In this document: positions 17,170 through 27,358 of the stretch, piece by piece
Layout of the letters: every line of letters starts with the position of its first letter
Numbering within the stretch: the first letter of the stretch is position 1
Assembly: GCF_023715345.1 (NCBI RefSeq)
Contig: NZ_JAMBNY010000001.1
Coordinates: 1,228,268-1,292,267, forward strand
DNA length: 64,000 bases
Reading direction: 5' to 3'
Origin: Paenibacillus camelliae
GTDB taxonomy: Bacteria; Bacillota; Bacilli; Paenibacillales; Paenibacillaceae
Program-made: the position numbers and the translations under genes
The notes under the pieces: model-generated
What the model was told of the DNA's origin: nothing
Databases searched by the model: none
The model's input: the letters and a program-made list of their open reading frames with translations, nothing else

Positions 17170-20100
17170 CTATTTTGTAATTTGTTGATTAACAACCTGA
17201 CGAATGCGTAAGGCTAACGTTGCGAGCTCGGCTCTCGTTAGCTCGTCATGTGGTGCGAGCTTAACGTTAGATTTACCATTAAAGATACCGTATTTCACTA
17301 GGATCGCCATTGCTTTTCGATCAGCTAAAGAGCTGTTTTGAATATCTGAGTAATCTTTTAGCAGATCATCTATTTCATTTTGCGAAAGCTCTGTTTCCAC
17401 TTCTGCATAGCGGAGTACTTGCGTCAAAATTGCAGCTACTCCTTGTCGGGATATTACTTCTTCAGGGTCCAATTGTTCAGAGTTCAACAATTTATGTTGT
17501 TCAGCTGTTCTCAATACCGCATCATACCATTTACGATCATCGTCCAATTTCTCTGGTGCTATACCAAGTACATTTAACGCGACCATTACGGTTTGAGCTG
17601 TTGTTGTTTTTTCTAATGGCTTCATGGCGTTACTGCTTACACCATTCATTAGGAGCAAACTGCTTGCTTCGGCAATATATGAGGCATACCATGCATCTAC
17701 GGGAACATCAATAAAGCTTCGTTTCGCGGCAATAGGTACGTATATTCCTCCTGTGGAAACTAGCGCTTGAACTTGAGTTTGACCATTAGACGTTGTTCTG
17801 ACCTTACTCGGTACTGGTGTTAAGGTACCATCATCATTGAGTATAGCAAGTGCTGTTAGTCTTGAAGCACTCGCATTCCTGAAAGTAATCTCTACCCACT
17901 CATAGCTTGAAGACGGGTTAACCTTTGAGATGACAAACGCATCACCTACAATTGTCATCCCCATACGCTTGATAGATGATACAAGCACTTGCTCAGCTGC
18001 TGTAGTCGCTCTAATTTGAGCAATTGGCCATGCAGATTCAGGTGCTTCAGGTTCTGATGATGGACTTGGACCCGGCGTAGCTATTGGTTGAGGAGCTGGA
18101 GTACCGCCGCTTGTTGCTTTCTGGAAAGTTAGACGATCTATTCTTAAATCTGCAGCCTTGAAAACAATGTACAGATCATGAACGCCCACCATACTTGTAT
18201 TGCTTAGATCAACCGTAACATCTGTATAGCCTAGCTCCTTAACTTCGACTCCTGCATTCTCAATTGTGTAGGTAACCGGCTCTGTTACGGGGACCTCTAT
18301 CGTTGCAATAGGAGCACTGCTTGGTGAATCTGCATGTAACGTAATGACTCCGCCATTTCCTTCTGCTGCGACCGTTGCTGTAACTCGATTAGCACCCGTC
18401 AAGTCAACCTTTGGAATCGCTGTCCATGAGTCATGATTCTTGGAACCGACTGCATAAAAACCACCAATGACCTTCTTTTCCTTAAGATTAATAGCTGTAC
18501 GTTCCTTGGAAACCTCATAATACTTCACATTATTCGCTGCAAAGGAATGATCGAATACGTTTATCGCTTGATATGCATTCAATGTAGCAACATCTGTGCC
18601 TGAAACTACTACATTTTGCGATAAGCGAATATCTTTAGTTGAAGCACCAACCATAAAGCTATATGTTCCGCTCTCAACAATAAACTCACCCTTGTTCACA
18701 TCCCAGATTGCGAAATCTAACGGGTTAACCGTTAAGTTGACCGTCTTTGTCTCCCCTGCTGCTAGCTGCACTTTTTCGAATGCTGCAAGCTTTTTAGATG
18801 GCGCTGCATCCCCGTAGGCAGAATGATCATGGCTGACATAGAGTTGAACAACCTCTGCTGTATCCACATTTCCGTGATTGCTGACATCTACGTTTATTTG
18901 TACAGGCTCCTTAGCATTAATCGTTGCAGGAACCTGCAGCTTGCTATAGCTGAAATCACTGTATGATAAGCCGTAACCAAATTCATACGTAATTGGTGCC
19001 GCTGTATACATGTAGGTAAGCTTAGCTTCGATAGGGTCTGCATTTGTCATGTCAACGGTATATCGAGGATCAATATTAACGCCAAGCTGATGATTTGGAA
19101 AGCTTTGTGGTATGGAATATTCACTTATAGCATCAAAGGCTGACATATCAGCATACCATGTTGAGGTCAAGCGACCAGTTGGAGCATAGTCCCCATATAA
19201 CACCTGTGCTAGTGCATAAGAATCATATTGCCCACCATATGGCTGATAGACGATGGCAGATACATTAGGATTATTTTGGATCTCTTCCATTCCAACAGGG
19301 AAGCTTGATTTGACAATAACAATTGTTTTTTTACCTTGTTCAGCAAATGCCGCTGAAACCTTTTCTACAAGCTCATAGTCATCCTCACCCATATACAGGG
19401 TCGAACGATCATTTCCTTCACCAGCACTATGACGTGGAATTGCACCTACGAAAACCATTGCATAATCATCCAATGTCGCCCGTTCTACCGCATCTTCTCC
19501 TACTTCTCTGACAACTGTTTTTTCGAATTTAACAGCATCTGGACGATTAGCCGCACCAGCCGCATTTCCAATTGGTGTTTCAGGAACAGTTAGCTTGTGA
19601 TCAGCAACGGTTACCATACGACCATTGGTATAATACCAGTCTGCAAATTCACCACTAAAACCTGAACGATACCCATTAGTAATAAATGTTACTGTACCAT
19701 CACTATTTTTTTCCATTCTTAGACGTGGCGGAATCGTACTTGTAGAGCCACTCATTTCTGCTAAATTCCAATCGTTATTCGTTAAGTTCAATGGGGTTGC
19801 ATCTGTATTTTTCACCTTAAGGTTTTCTACATCGACTGGATTACCAGTTGGAGAAGTAACAAAGCGATTGTTAGCTAATGATAATAAGTTAATTCCATCT
19901 TGACCCAGATCAATCACTCTGAATAGCTGTGCATTTTGTGTAGTGTCAAGTGGGTCAGATGTTGTGATAAGCTGAGCGCCCTCTTCAACATTCTCACTAG
20001 CATCAGTGGTAACAATTTCTCCATTTTCTTTGGAAGTAAGCGCGATAATTTTACCTCCAAGATCATAAGAAACTTGATCGGCGCCAATTTGCTTAATAAT

Positions 20101-21576
20101 TGAAAGCAAAGGTGAATCTCCAGCATTTGGAATGCTCGGTGTATTTCCTACAGAGTACGTTGTTTTAAAGCGAGCATCTGCATACATACCTGAGATTGCA
20201 GCGGTTTGATCCTTTTTGAGTGGCAATGCTCCATCATTTTTCAATAGTACAATACTCTCCTGAGCTGCTTTAAGCGCAATCTCCTGGTGCTCTTCTAAAG
20301 CATATGTAGCTGGTGCATCCGTACGTACATCTAATGCATCCTGGGCAAACGGATAGTATTTCGGAATTCCACTGTCATCTGTTTCGTTAAAAATTCCTAG
20401 ACGAACAAGCTGATTCACATGCGGACGAGCTGCTTCAATAAGATCATCTTCAGTAATTCCATATGCCCCTGCTCTAACTGCCTCAACAAGTGCTGCAACA
20501 TCTTCATTGGCGTTATCCTCATTAGGACCTGGTCTTCCAGCATTCGACTTAGCTAATGCCATTAACACATTAGCTAACGTACGATCTTTGGCATAGCTTG
20601 TATCGTACCCATTAGACATGGAGGTATTAAAGGTATGCTGATCCCCATTAAAATCTGGTGAGCTATACACACCAAAGCGAGATTGCTCATTAGCATAGCG
20701 CTGATAAGGTGAAATGATGTTTGGTACACCATTCGTCATTCCATATGATGTCATAACCCCTGCTACGGATCCTGACGCTAGCGCTTTAATTGGGCTAAGT
20801 GTTTGATATTCAAATATTGCTCTCGGGCTTGCAATTGTACTCGTTCCGAAGCGATACCACTGTGCGTTATATACAGAAAAGTGCTTCGTACCAACTGCAG
20901 CACGCATCCAAAATCCATCATCACTTTCCTCTTGATTAATACCGCTTAATCCGCTCGCCATACTATCAATGAGCTCCGCTGCCATAAATGGATCCTCGGA
21001 AAAACCTTCATCGAATCTCCCGCTTAAAGGATTAATTCGCATATCGCTCACAACAGTAAAAGCAACTGAAAGGGAGGCTTTCTCTCCACCGTGAATATTG
21101 GAATCCCCTTGCTTAACTTTAAGTTGACTTATTTTCTCATTCCCCATTACGTTGCCTACTTCTGCGAGAAGCTCCTTGTTCCACGTCTGTCCCAATCCAA
21201 CAAGTGCAGGAAAATCGGTAGATACGCCTTGTACATTATCAGCTGCAGAAAGTGCTCCGGGGATTTTTTTTCCTGCATTTGCTCCTTCTTTAAGCGTGTA
21301 ATGATTTCTTGAACCTGTTACATACACCGCAGGACCTTCAAGCCCTGTATATTCGAAGTATGTATCGACAAACTTATCCAAATGCTCAGGCACACCATCA
21401 AACAAAGGCATCCCATCGAAAACACCACCCGACTGTGTCTTAAAAACTATGGCATCATTTTCTGCTGCCTGTGCCGCTAGAGGCGCAGGTACTGCGAACG
21501 CGCTAATCGCAAGCGAACATGTTAATGCAATTGCCACTACTTTCATGCTTGTCTTCGATTTCACTAATTCTCTCAT
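17170..21576 (-). CDS. Giant secreted GH3 beta-glycosidase with SLH anchor
   Basis: 1468 residues from ATG 21576 (AAAGGGTG upstream); the open frame starts 14 codons earlier without a site. A signal peptide ends near AQAA. GH3 N-domain includes GTKHFSVYN and FGVYSSPDFNG, whose Asp is the probable nucleophile. The GH3 C-domain (ESIVLLKNDGALPL, then KKTIVIVKSSFPVGM) is interrupted at about residues 525-690 by a beta-trefoil-like insert (NLLSLANNRFVTS). A fibronectin-III-like domain, a CBM-like beta-sandwich (about 1010-1160), a Pro/Ser linker and three SLH repeats (about 1270-1468) follow. It is most likely displayed on the cell wall and releases sugars from oligosaccharides. A cre-like site lies at 21604. 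Confidence 0.92.
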   Translation of the reverse strand: MRELVKSKTSMKVVAIALTCSLAISAFAVPAPLAAQAAENDAIVFKTQSGGVFDGMPLFDGVPEHLDKFVDTYFEYTGLEGPAVYVTGSRNHYTLKEGANAGKKIPGALSAADNVQGVSTDFPALVGLGQTWNKELLAEVGNVMGNEKISQLKVKQGDSNIHGGEKASLSVAFTVVSDMRINPLSGRFDEGFSEDPFMAAELIDSMASGLSGINQEESDDGFWMRAAVGTKHFSVYNAQWYRFGTSTIASPRAIFEYQTLSPIKALASGSVAGVMTSYGMTNGVPNIISPYQRYANEQSRFGVYSSPDFNGDQHTFNTSMSNGYDTSYAKDRTLANVLMALAKSNAGRPGPNEDNANEDVAALVEAVRAGAYGITEDDLIEAARPHVNQLVRLGIFNETDDSGIPKYYPFAQDALDVRTDAPATYALEEHQEIALKAAQESIVLLKNDGALPLKKDQTAAISGMYADARFKTTYSVGNTPSIPNAGDSPLLSIIKQIGADQVSYDLGGKIIALTSKENGEIVTTDASENVEEGAQLITTSDPLDTTQNAQLFRVIDLGQDGINLLSLANNRFVTSPTGNPVDVENLKVKNTDATPLNLTNNDWNLAEMSGSTSTIPPRLRMEKNSDGTVTFITNGYRSGFSGEFADWYYTNGRMVTVADHKLTVPETPIGNAAGAANRPDAVKFEKTVVREVGEDAVERATLDDYAMVFVGAIPRHSAGEGNDRSTLYMGEDDYELVEKVSAAFAEQGKKTIVIVKSSFPVGMEEIQNNPNVSAIVYQPYGGQYDSYALAQVLYGDYAPTGRLTSTWYADMSAFDAISEYSIPQSFPNHQLGVNIDPRYTVDMTNADPIEAKLTYMYTAAPITYEFGYGLSYSDFSYSKLQVPATINAKEPVQINVDVSNHGNVDTAEVVQLYVSHDHSAYGDAAPSKKLAAFEKVQLAAGETKTVNLTVNPLDFAIWDVNKGEFIVESGTYSFMVGASTKDIRLSQNVVVSGTDVATLNAYQAINVFDHSFAANNVKYYEVSKERTAINLKEKKVIGGFYAVGSKNHDSWTAIPKVDLTGANRVTATVAAEGNGGVITLHADSPSSAPIATIEVPVTEPVTYTIENAGVEVKELGYTDVTVDLSNTSMVGVHDLYIVFKAADLRIDRLTFQKATSGGTPAPQPIATPGPSPSSEPEAPESAWPIAQIRATTAAEQVLVSSIKRMGMTIVGDAFVISKVNPSSSYEWVEITFRNASASRLTALAILNDDGTLTPVPSKVRTTSNGQTQVQALVSTGGIYVPIAAKRSFIDVPVDAWYASYIAEASSLLLMNGVSSNAMKPLEKTTTAQTVMVALNVLGIAPEKLDDDRKWYDAVLRTAEQHKLLNSEQLDPEEVISRQGVAAILTQVLRYAEVETELSQNEIDDLLKDYSDIQNSSLADRKAMAILVKYGIFNGKSNVKLAPHDELTRAELATLALRIRQVVNQQITK

Positions 21577-21603
21577 GCTGAACTCACCCTTTCGATATAA
21601 TAT

Positions 21604-21617
21604 ATAAAGCGTTTTCA
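21604..21617. promoter_or_regulatory. Candidate cre site upstream of GH3
   Basis: The minus strand reads TGAAAACGCTTTAT, matching 12 of 14 positions of the cre consensus. It lies 28 bp upstream of the GH3 start. Confidence 0.55.
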
Positions 21618-21745
21618 TAATCAGTTTAATGGAAAGTTTTACTGCCCATAAGCGCGTCTTTTTTCTGATTCATACCTTATTTATTGGTTGCAAAAAGCCT
21701 GAATTCTCCTAATGTAGCTGGATACTCAGGCTTTAAATCATTCCT

Positions 21746-23290
21746 TTAGATCATATATTTACGTATAAAGTAAGTCGGTGTACAGCTCCAAGCATGACAA
21801 TAACTATTAATTAGATTACTTCCGTAAGGCGACTCCTTCTTGTCCTTCGGATTATACAGCTCCCAAAACGTATCTGCGCCATCTTGTAGCATAGCCCCCC
21901 AGTAAGCTTCCATCTCAGCAACTGCTCGCTCCTTGTTACCGGTAAGAAATAAAGCTTCTATAAGATGGTGATACAAATACGGTGTTGCCATTCCAATCTT
22001 CGGTGATACGATTAACAACCTTTCTAGCAACAGCGCGTTTTGCTTTGATGGCAACACCTCTGCAAGTGCCATCCATATTTGCGAAGCCCAAGAGATTTGA
22101 CCTTCTTCCCCACTTCTAAAGAAGCCGGACTGCTCGTCCCACAAATATTGTAGTGCAGCCTTAGAAGTAAGCTGGATATGGTTGGAGATCATCAGCTTCT
22201 CCTGTTCATTGCCCAGTATCCCTGCAAGTGCTTCTCCGCGCTTTAAGCAGTAGATAAGCACCGCTTGCGCAGACGCTTGCTTGTTAAGCTCAGAGTGCCA
22301 ATCTATAAAGCACCACCATGTGTTATCATCTTTAACTATGCCTCGCTCATCTAGCCTGTTAACACCGATGTTCAGCTGCTCCATTGCAATCGGCCATAGC
22401 TCTTGTAATACATCCATATCCTTCGTTGCCTCATAATAATCATACAGTACTGCTACAAAGAAAAGAGCGTAATCGTACAGCTTGGTATCGTCGACATGTG
22501 CATGAGGTTTTTCAAATACGCATGCGCCGACTGTACCATCCTCCAGTCGCATGCCTGCAAACAGATACATGCAGCGTTTAACCAAATCGTAGTTTTGGAA
22601 TGTATAATAATTCGCTTGCGCTTGTAGCCGCAAATCACCAATCCATAGACGTCGATCTCGCTTCGGTCCGTCCTCAAATACGGTCTGCATACAATCCTGA
22701 AGCGTTTTTATCGCAACCCGATCCATATCTACAATATACAGTGGCAGACCAGAAGGCAGAGAAGTGATCTGCGAGCTATTCCCAGATGACACTGCTTCGC
22801 ACAGTACATGATCAAAGGCAACCTTGTACTTTACAGATGTATCTAGCACCTCTACCTTGATATATCGAAAGCAGTACCGCCTCGGCAATTTAATTTCTGC
22901 TGGTAAGACATCTATAAACATTAGCTCTTCCTGCAGCCATGAGCTGCTTAACCAGCCATTGTAGCTATCAAATGGCTCAGCAATTTCACAAGGCATTTCG
23001 CCAAAGGTCAGCTTTAGCTTTAATGGCGCATCAGGTGGGCTGCCTACCGGCCTTATAGCAATCTTTACGTAACCTACTTGATGATCGCCAAAGTCAAGTA
23101 CAAAACTATCTCCTTTGCCGTAGCTGTTTTCCTTCCATTCTTGTACCGTCATTGTAGGTTTTGTACGCCATCCTTGAAATGCTGACTCGTCGGCAATCAC
23201 CTCAACAAGCTGTTGAACATTCACTTCCTTCGACTGTAGGCTAGGAACCAGTCTTTCAGCCTTATCGATCATCTGCTTATTCAATAACAT
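21746..23290 (-). CDS. GH78-like (alpha-L-rhamnosidase-type) intracellular glycosidase
   Basis: 514 residues from ATG 23290 (AGGAG nine bases upstream); a GTG at 23296 is too close to that site. The middle carries FEDGPKRDRRLWIGDLRLQA (about 205-224), the acidic signature of the GH78 six-hairpin domain, followed by DDNTWWCFIDWH. The N-terminal 190 residues form beta-sandwich strands. It lacks several extra domains of typical 900-residue rhamnosidases, so the substrate may differ. No signal peptide, hence cytoplasmic. Divergent from the AraC gene at 23414, its probable regulator. Confidence 0.78.
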   Translation of the reverse strand: MLLNKQMIDKAERLVPSLQSKEVNVQQLVEVIADESAFQGWRTKPTMTVQEWKENSYGKGDSFVLDFGDHQVGYVKIAIRPVGSPPDAPLKLKLTFGEMPCEIAEPFDSYNGWLSSSWLQEELMFIDVLPAEIKLPRRYCFRYIKVEVLDTSVKYKVAFDHVLCEAVSSGNSSQITSLPSGLPLYIVDMDRVAIKTLQDCMQTVFEDGPKRDRRLWIGDLRLQAQANYYTFQNYDLVKRCMYLFAGMRLEDGTVGACVFEKPHAHVDDTKLYDYALFFVAVLYDYYEATKDMDVLQELWPIAMEQLNIGVNRLDERGIVKDDNTWWCFIDWHSELNKQASAQAVLIYCLKRGEALAGILGNEQEKLMISNHIQLTSKAALQYLWDEQSGFFRSGEEGQISWASQIWMALAEVLPSKQNALLLERLLIVSPKIGMATPYLYHHLIEALFLTGNKERAVAEMEAYWGAMLQDGADTFWELYNPKDKKESPYGSNLINSYCHAWSCTPTYFIRKYMI

Positions 23291-23413
23291 ACACACAATC
23301 TCCTTTCATGCTTGCCTTCTACTTGCACTTATCATAGAATGTTTCACAACAAGATAAATTAGGTGATTGCGACTTTTTTATTCATAAATCCGACATTGTA
23401 GGTGAAGTGTAAT

Positions 23414-24277
23414 ATGACAAAGCGTACCGTTCGCTTACTAAGTGGAGAACAATATTTTAATGATAAGCTTCATATTTATGTCAATCGCAACTCTGAGTCC
23501 TACGACTTAACGGAGCATTACCACGATTTTTTGGAGCTAAGCTATGTAAGTGAAGGCACAGGAACACATCATACGGGCGACGAATGTATTCAAGTATCCT
23601 CTGGAGATCTGTTTCTTATTCCAATGGGAACATCTCATGTGTTTAGACCAGCCTCAACTGCAAAAGGGAATCCTCTCATCGTATACAACTGCATTGTAAC
23701 GTTGGACATGCTTAACCCACTTATTTCATCATTTCCAGGAGCTCATTTACTACAAAGACTGCTTCATATCCCTTCAATTTTTCATGCTCAAGATCATAGT
23801 GGAGCAGCGCACCAACTATTTACAAGCCTATACCGAGAATACTCTATAGAACGCTCTGAACAGGAAGCAGCTTTATATGCCTTGCTTATCCAACTGCTCA
23901 TATTGTTCGCTAGAATGTATGATGGGACAGAACGAAATAACAGGATAGATATACCGAATAAAATGGACAACTTGCTGGACCTTCTTCAGATGCGTTATGC
24001 GGAAACATTTACAACAAGCCAGTTGGCAAGCGCGTATGGTGTGGGAGAGAGACAATTTCAACGATTATTCGTTAAGCATACAGGTATGAGCTTAACGCAA
24101 TATGTACAGAGTATTCGAGTTCGAGCAGCATGTGAGAAACTGATAACGACTCAATTAAAGATCTCTAGTATAGCTGAAGCAGTTGGTTACATGAACACTC
24201 CATTTTTTTATGAGATATTCAAAAAGCATACCGGGTATTCACCACGTGAATATCGCAATCAGCAACAAAATAGGTAG
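23414..24277 (+). CDS. AraC family regulator with N-terminal cupin
   Basis: 288 residues from ATG 23414. The cupin sensing domain is visible at HYHDFLELSYVSEGTGTHH and IPMGTSHVF. The C-terminus has two AraC helix-turn-helix units (FTTSQLASAYGVGERQFQRL and KISSIAEAVGYMNTPFFYEI, then KKHTGYSPREYR). Divergently transcribed from the GH78-like gene across 123 bp, which contains GCGACTTTTTTATTCATAAA, a motif also seen before the GH3 and kinase genes. It probably senses a sugar and activates the glycosidase. Confidence 0.93.
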   Translation: MTKRTVRLLSGEQYFNDKLHIYVNRNSESYDLTEHYHDFLELSYVSEGTGTHHTGDECIQVSSGDLFLIPMGTSHVFRPASTAKGNPLIVYNCIVTLDMLNPLISSFPGAHLLQRLLHIPSIFHAQDHSGAAHQLFTSLYREYSIERSEQEAALYALLIQLLILFARMYDGTERNNRIDIPNKMDNLLDLLQMRYAETFTTSQLASAYGVGERQFQRLFVKHTGMSLTQYVQSIRVRAACEKLITTQLKISSIAEAVGYMNTPFFYEIFKKHTGYSPREYRNQQQNR

Positions 24278-24310
24278 CAGGCTACCGCAATTTTATTAAA
24301 GCAGACACGC

Positions 24311-24353
24311 AAAAAGTTGGGCGGAAAACATTGCGTTTTCCACCCAACTTTTT
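24311..24353. terminator. Bidirectional terminator between araC-like gene and nadE
   Basis: AAAGTTGGGCGGAAAAC and GTTTTCCACCCAACTTT pair with a single mismatch around ATTGC, flanked by an A-run and a T-run, so it works in both directions. It serves the AraC gene (plus) and the NAD operon (minus). The same left arm recurs at 760-777. Confidence 0.9.
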
Positions 24354-24403
24354 TTGATTTAATGACTTTTTGCAAGCTCTTCACTTGTAGTTGCCTCGTA
24401 TAA

Positions 24404-25222
24404 CTATTTCCACCATTGATCAAACGGTGTAACTGGCAGCTCTCGCTTATGCTGAGTCATACGATACCGCTGCTCAATCTTTTCCTTTTCTGCAGGGTCG
24501 ACCTCGTTGCCGACCAAATACTGATCGAGCTGGCTGTACTCCATGCCAAGCTCAGCTTCGTCTGACTGCTGTGGCTTGTTGTCGAGCAGATCCGCTGTTG
24601 GAACTTTAAGATACAGACGCTCATTTGCGTTAAGTGCCTTTAGCAGCTCACGACCCTGCGCCTTCGTAAGTCCTGTCAATGGAATAACGTCTGCTCCACC
24701 ATCACCATACTTCGTAAAAAATCCTGTAATCGCTTCTGCTGCATGGTCTGTGCCAATGACTAGGCATTGATGCTCACCTGCAATGGCATACTGAGCGATC
24801 ATACGCATTCTTGCTTTAACGTTACCTTTCTGATAATCAGACAGTGGCTTATCATCTGACTCCTGATAGGTAACGGTAAAAGCATCAACAGAAGCCCCTA
24901 TATTAAAGGTTAAGGCTTTATCAGGCTGAATGAACTGCAGCGCAAGCTGAGCATCGTCCTCATCATGCTGTACACCGTACGGTAGACGGATAGCATAGAA
25001 GGTCGCCTCATGGCCTTCTGCACGGAGCTCTTCTACTGCAAGCTGACACAACCGACCAGCTAATGAAGAATCCTGACCGCCGCTAATTCCAAGCACAAAG
25101 CCTTTGGCCTTCGTCTTACGGCAATATTCCTTTAGAAAGCCTACGCGATTGCGAATCTCCTCATGTGCATCGATTACAGGCTTAACGTGCAATGCATTCA
25201 TAATATCAGTTTGTATACTCAA
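24404..25222 (-). CDS. nadE: Ammonia-dependent NAD+ synthetase
   Basis: 272 residues, the size of the bacterial ammonia-dependent form; there is no glutaminase domain. The ATP-pyrophosphatase loop is [18 protein letters not shown] (about 43-60). Conserved [20 protein letters not shown] and [17 protein letters not shown] bind deamido-NAD. It catalyses the last step of NAD synthesis, amidating nicotinate adenine dinucleotide. Last gene of the pncA-pncB-nadD-nadE operon, 20 bp after nadD. Its 3' end is partly duplicated at 9086-9126. Confidence 0.97.
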   Translation of the reverse strand: MSIQTDIMNALHVKPVIDAHEEIRNRVGFLKEYCRKTKAKGFVLGISGGQDSSLAGRLCQLAVEELRAEGHEATFYAIRLPYGVQHDEDDAQLALQFIQPDKALTFNIGASVDAFTVTYQESDDKPLSDYQKGNVKARMRMIAQYAIAGEHQCLVIGTDHAAEAITGFFTKYGDGGADVIPLTGLTKAQGRELLKALNANERLYLKVPTADLLDNKPQQSDEAELGMEYSQLDQYLVGNEVDPAEKEKIEQRYRMTQHKRELPVTPFDQWWK

Positions 25223-25242
25223 CGTTCTAATCTCCTCTCGGG

Positions 25243-25857
25243 CTACTGGTACAGGTTATTTGTTTTAATATATTCGTACACCTTATCCGGCATCAAATAA
25301 CGCGGCTCCCCGCCCATTTTTAATTCATCTCTAATATAGCTAGAGCTGATCTCCATCGCTAATCCTTTATCGATAAGATGAAATGTTTGGCCGTCATCAG
25401 CATTTCGTAAAATCGGTGATTTACTAATGGCAGACAGCATATTAATTCCATCTCTAGCCATCACAATAAATTTATTCTCACGAATGAGATCATCAGCCCG
25501 CTGCCATTTCCCTTCGCCAATATCGACAAGTAGATCGGCTCCCATAATAAAGTATATCTCATCACCCGGGAACTTTTCACGAAAATGTCTTAGCGTAATA
25601 TAGGTGGCTATCTCCCAGCCAAGCTGGTTCATCTCATAATCATCTACCTCAAACTTCTCGTTATCCGCAATTGCCAACTGAACCATGTTCATGCGATGCT
25701 CATCAGAAACATTCAGCTTCTTATCCTGCCGCTTGCTCGAGCAGGGCAGAAAGATAACACGATCCAGCTTGCAGCGATGTGCTACCGTGCTTGCTGTCCA
25801 TAAGTGTACATTCGTGATTGGATCAAAGGATGATCCGTAAATACCGATTTTCGCCAT
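25243..25857 (-). CDS. nadD: Nicotinate-nucleotide adenylyltransferase
   Basis: 204 residues. The nucleotidyltransferase signature [16 protein letters not shown] (about 5-20; H/T-x-G-H-type site, here with Asn-Val-His) and the later SSYIRDEL (ISSTxxR-type motif) are present. It converts nicotinate mononucleotide to deamido-NAD. Located 12 bp after pncB and 20 bp before nadE, in pathway order. The Gly of the usual GH pair is replaced by Val, a small departure from the family consensus. Confidence 0.93.
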   Translation of the reverse strand: MAKIGIYGSSFDPITNVHLWTASTVAHRCKLDRVIFLPCSSKRQDKKLNVSDEHRMNMVQLAIADNEKFEVDDYEMNQLGWEIATYITLRHFREKFPGDEIYFIMGADLLVDIGEGKWQRADDLIRENKFIVMARDGINMLSAISKSPILRNADDGQTFHLIDKGLAMEISSSYIRDELKMGGEPRYLMPDKVYEYIKTNNLYQ

Positions 25858-25869
25858 ATGGGCCTCCTT

Positions 25870-27354
25870 CTAGTCTTCCAGCGCTGCTTGAACCTTGCTT
25901 CGCACTTCCTCAATCAAGCGCATTTTGTTATTCCAGCATTCCTGACTAAGATTGACAGGGTACTCTGCAGGGTTCAGTGCGCGCTTATACTCTTCCCACA
26001 GGATATCCAAATTTTCACGAACAAACCCACGAATATGCTGCAGCGTCGGAAGCTCATACACGAGCACGCCCTGATCAAAGATCGTATGATGTAGCTCCCT
26101 TGCTTCAAATCCGGTAACGAACTTGGCAATATAGGTGTGTACAGGGTGGAACATATGCAGGCGCTGCTCGTTCTGCGGTGTTTCATGCTCCAGCGCAATG
26201 TAGTCTCCTTCAGATTTGCCATTGGTCTTATTAACGATTCGGTATACCCGCTTACGTCCAGGCGTTGAGATTTTCTCAGGATTAGAGCTAATCTTAATCG
26301 TATCAACGAGCTTGCCTGCTTCATCCTCAATGGCGATCAGCTTATAGACAGCTCCGAGAGCTGGCTGATCATAAGCGGTAATTAGCTTCGTCCCGATTCC
26401 CCACACATCAATACGCGCGCCTTGTGCCTTCAGGTTCATAATGGTTTGCTCATCAAGATCATTAGAGGCATAGATTTTTGCATCTGGAAAGCCCGCTTCA
26501 TCAAGCATTTTGCGTGCTTCCTTAGAGAGATAAGCGAGATCCCCACTATCTAACCGAATGCCATGAAAACGAATGCGATCACCAAATTCCTTAGCAACCT
26601 TAATCGCAGTTGGGACACCTGATCTCAGCGTATCATACGTATCAACGAGAAACACGCAATCCTGATGTGTCTCAGCGTACGCTTTGAATGCTGCATACTC
26701 ATCACGATAAGCCTGCACCATCGCATGAGCGTGAGTCCCCGCTACAGGGATGCCGAACAGCTTGCCGGCTCTAACGTTCGATGTCGCGTCAAACCCTGCA
26801 ATATACGCAGCTCTCGTGCCCCAGATCGCCGCATCCAGCTCCTGTGCGCGGCGAGTTCCGAACTCCATGCACGCCTCATTGACAGCCACCTGCTTAATAC
26901 GAGCAGCCTTAGTTGCAATAAGCGTCTGGTAGTTCACTATATTGAGAACAGCTGTCTCAATAAGCTGTGCTTCTGCGAGCGTTGCTTCGATTCGCATAAT
27001 CGGCTCATTGGCGAATACAAGCTCTCCTTCTCTCATGGAGCGTACGTTTCCGGTAAACCGCAGGCTCTGAAGATAGGCTAAATATTCGTCACTATATCCT
27101 TCCTCTCGCAGGTAGGCCAGATCGCTTTCTGAGAAGTGAAAGTCGTGGAGATAGCGAATGACGCGCTCCAGCCCCGCAAAGATGGCAAATCCATTTTGAA
27201 AGGGAAGCTTGCGGAAATATACCTCAAACACAGCTCTGCGATTATGCATGCCATCCTGCCAATATGCCTGCACCATATTAATTTGGTATTTATCGGTATG
27301 CAGCGCAAGGCTGTCATCGTAATGGTTAAACGCTGGAAGCACATTGCTATTCAT
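25870..27354 (-). CDS. pncB: Nicotinate phosphoribosyltransferase
   Basis: 494 residues, the usual size for the Gram-positive form. TDKYQINMVQAYW near the N-terminus, EFGTRRAQ, FVLVDTYDTLRSG-like VFLVDTYDT, GIRLDSGDLAYLSK and WGIGTKLITAYDQPALG are family motifs. It makes nicotinate mononucleotide from nicotinate and phosphoribosyl pyrophosphate. It starts 4 bp after the pncA stop, so the pair is translationally linked and turns nicotinamide into the nadD substrate. Confidence 0.97.
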   Translation of the reverse strand: MNSNVLPAFNHYDDSLALHTDKYQINMVQAYWQDGMHNRRAVFEVYFRKLPFQNGFAIFAGLERVIRYLHDFHFSESDLAYLREEGYSDEYLAYLQSLRFTGNVRSMREGELVFANEPIMRIEATLAEAQLIETAVLNIVNYQTLIATKAARIKQVAVNEACMEFGTRRAQELDAAIWGTRAAYIAGFDATSNVRAGKLFGIPVAGTHAHAMVQAYRDEYAAFKAYAETHQDCVFLVDTYDTLRSGVPTAIKVAKEFGDRIRFHGIRLDSGDLAYLSKEARKMLDEAGFPDAKIYASNDLDEQTIMNLKAQGARIDVWGIGTKLITAYDQPALGAVYKLIAIEDEAGKLVDTIKISSNPEKISTPGRKRVYRIVNKTNGKSEGDYIALEHETPQNEQRLHMFHPVHTYIAKFVTGFEARELHHTIFDQGVLVYELPTLQHIRGFVRENLDILWEEYKRALNPAEYPVNLSQECWNNKMRLIEEVRSKVQAALED

Positions 27355-27358
27355 ATCG

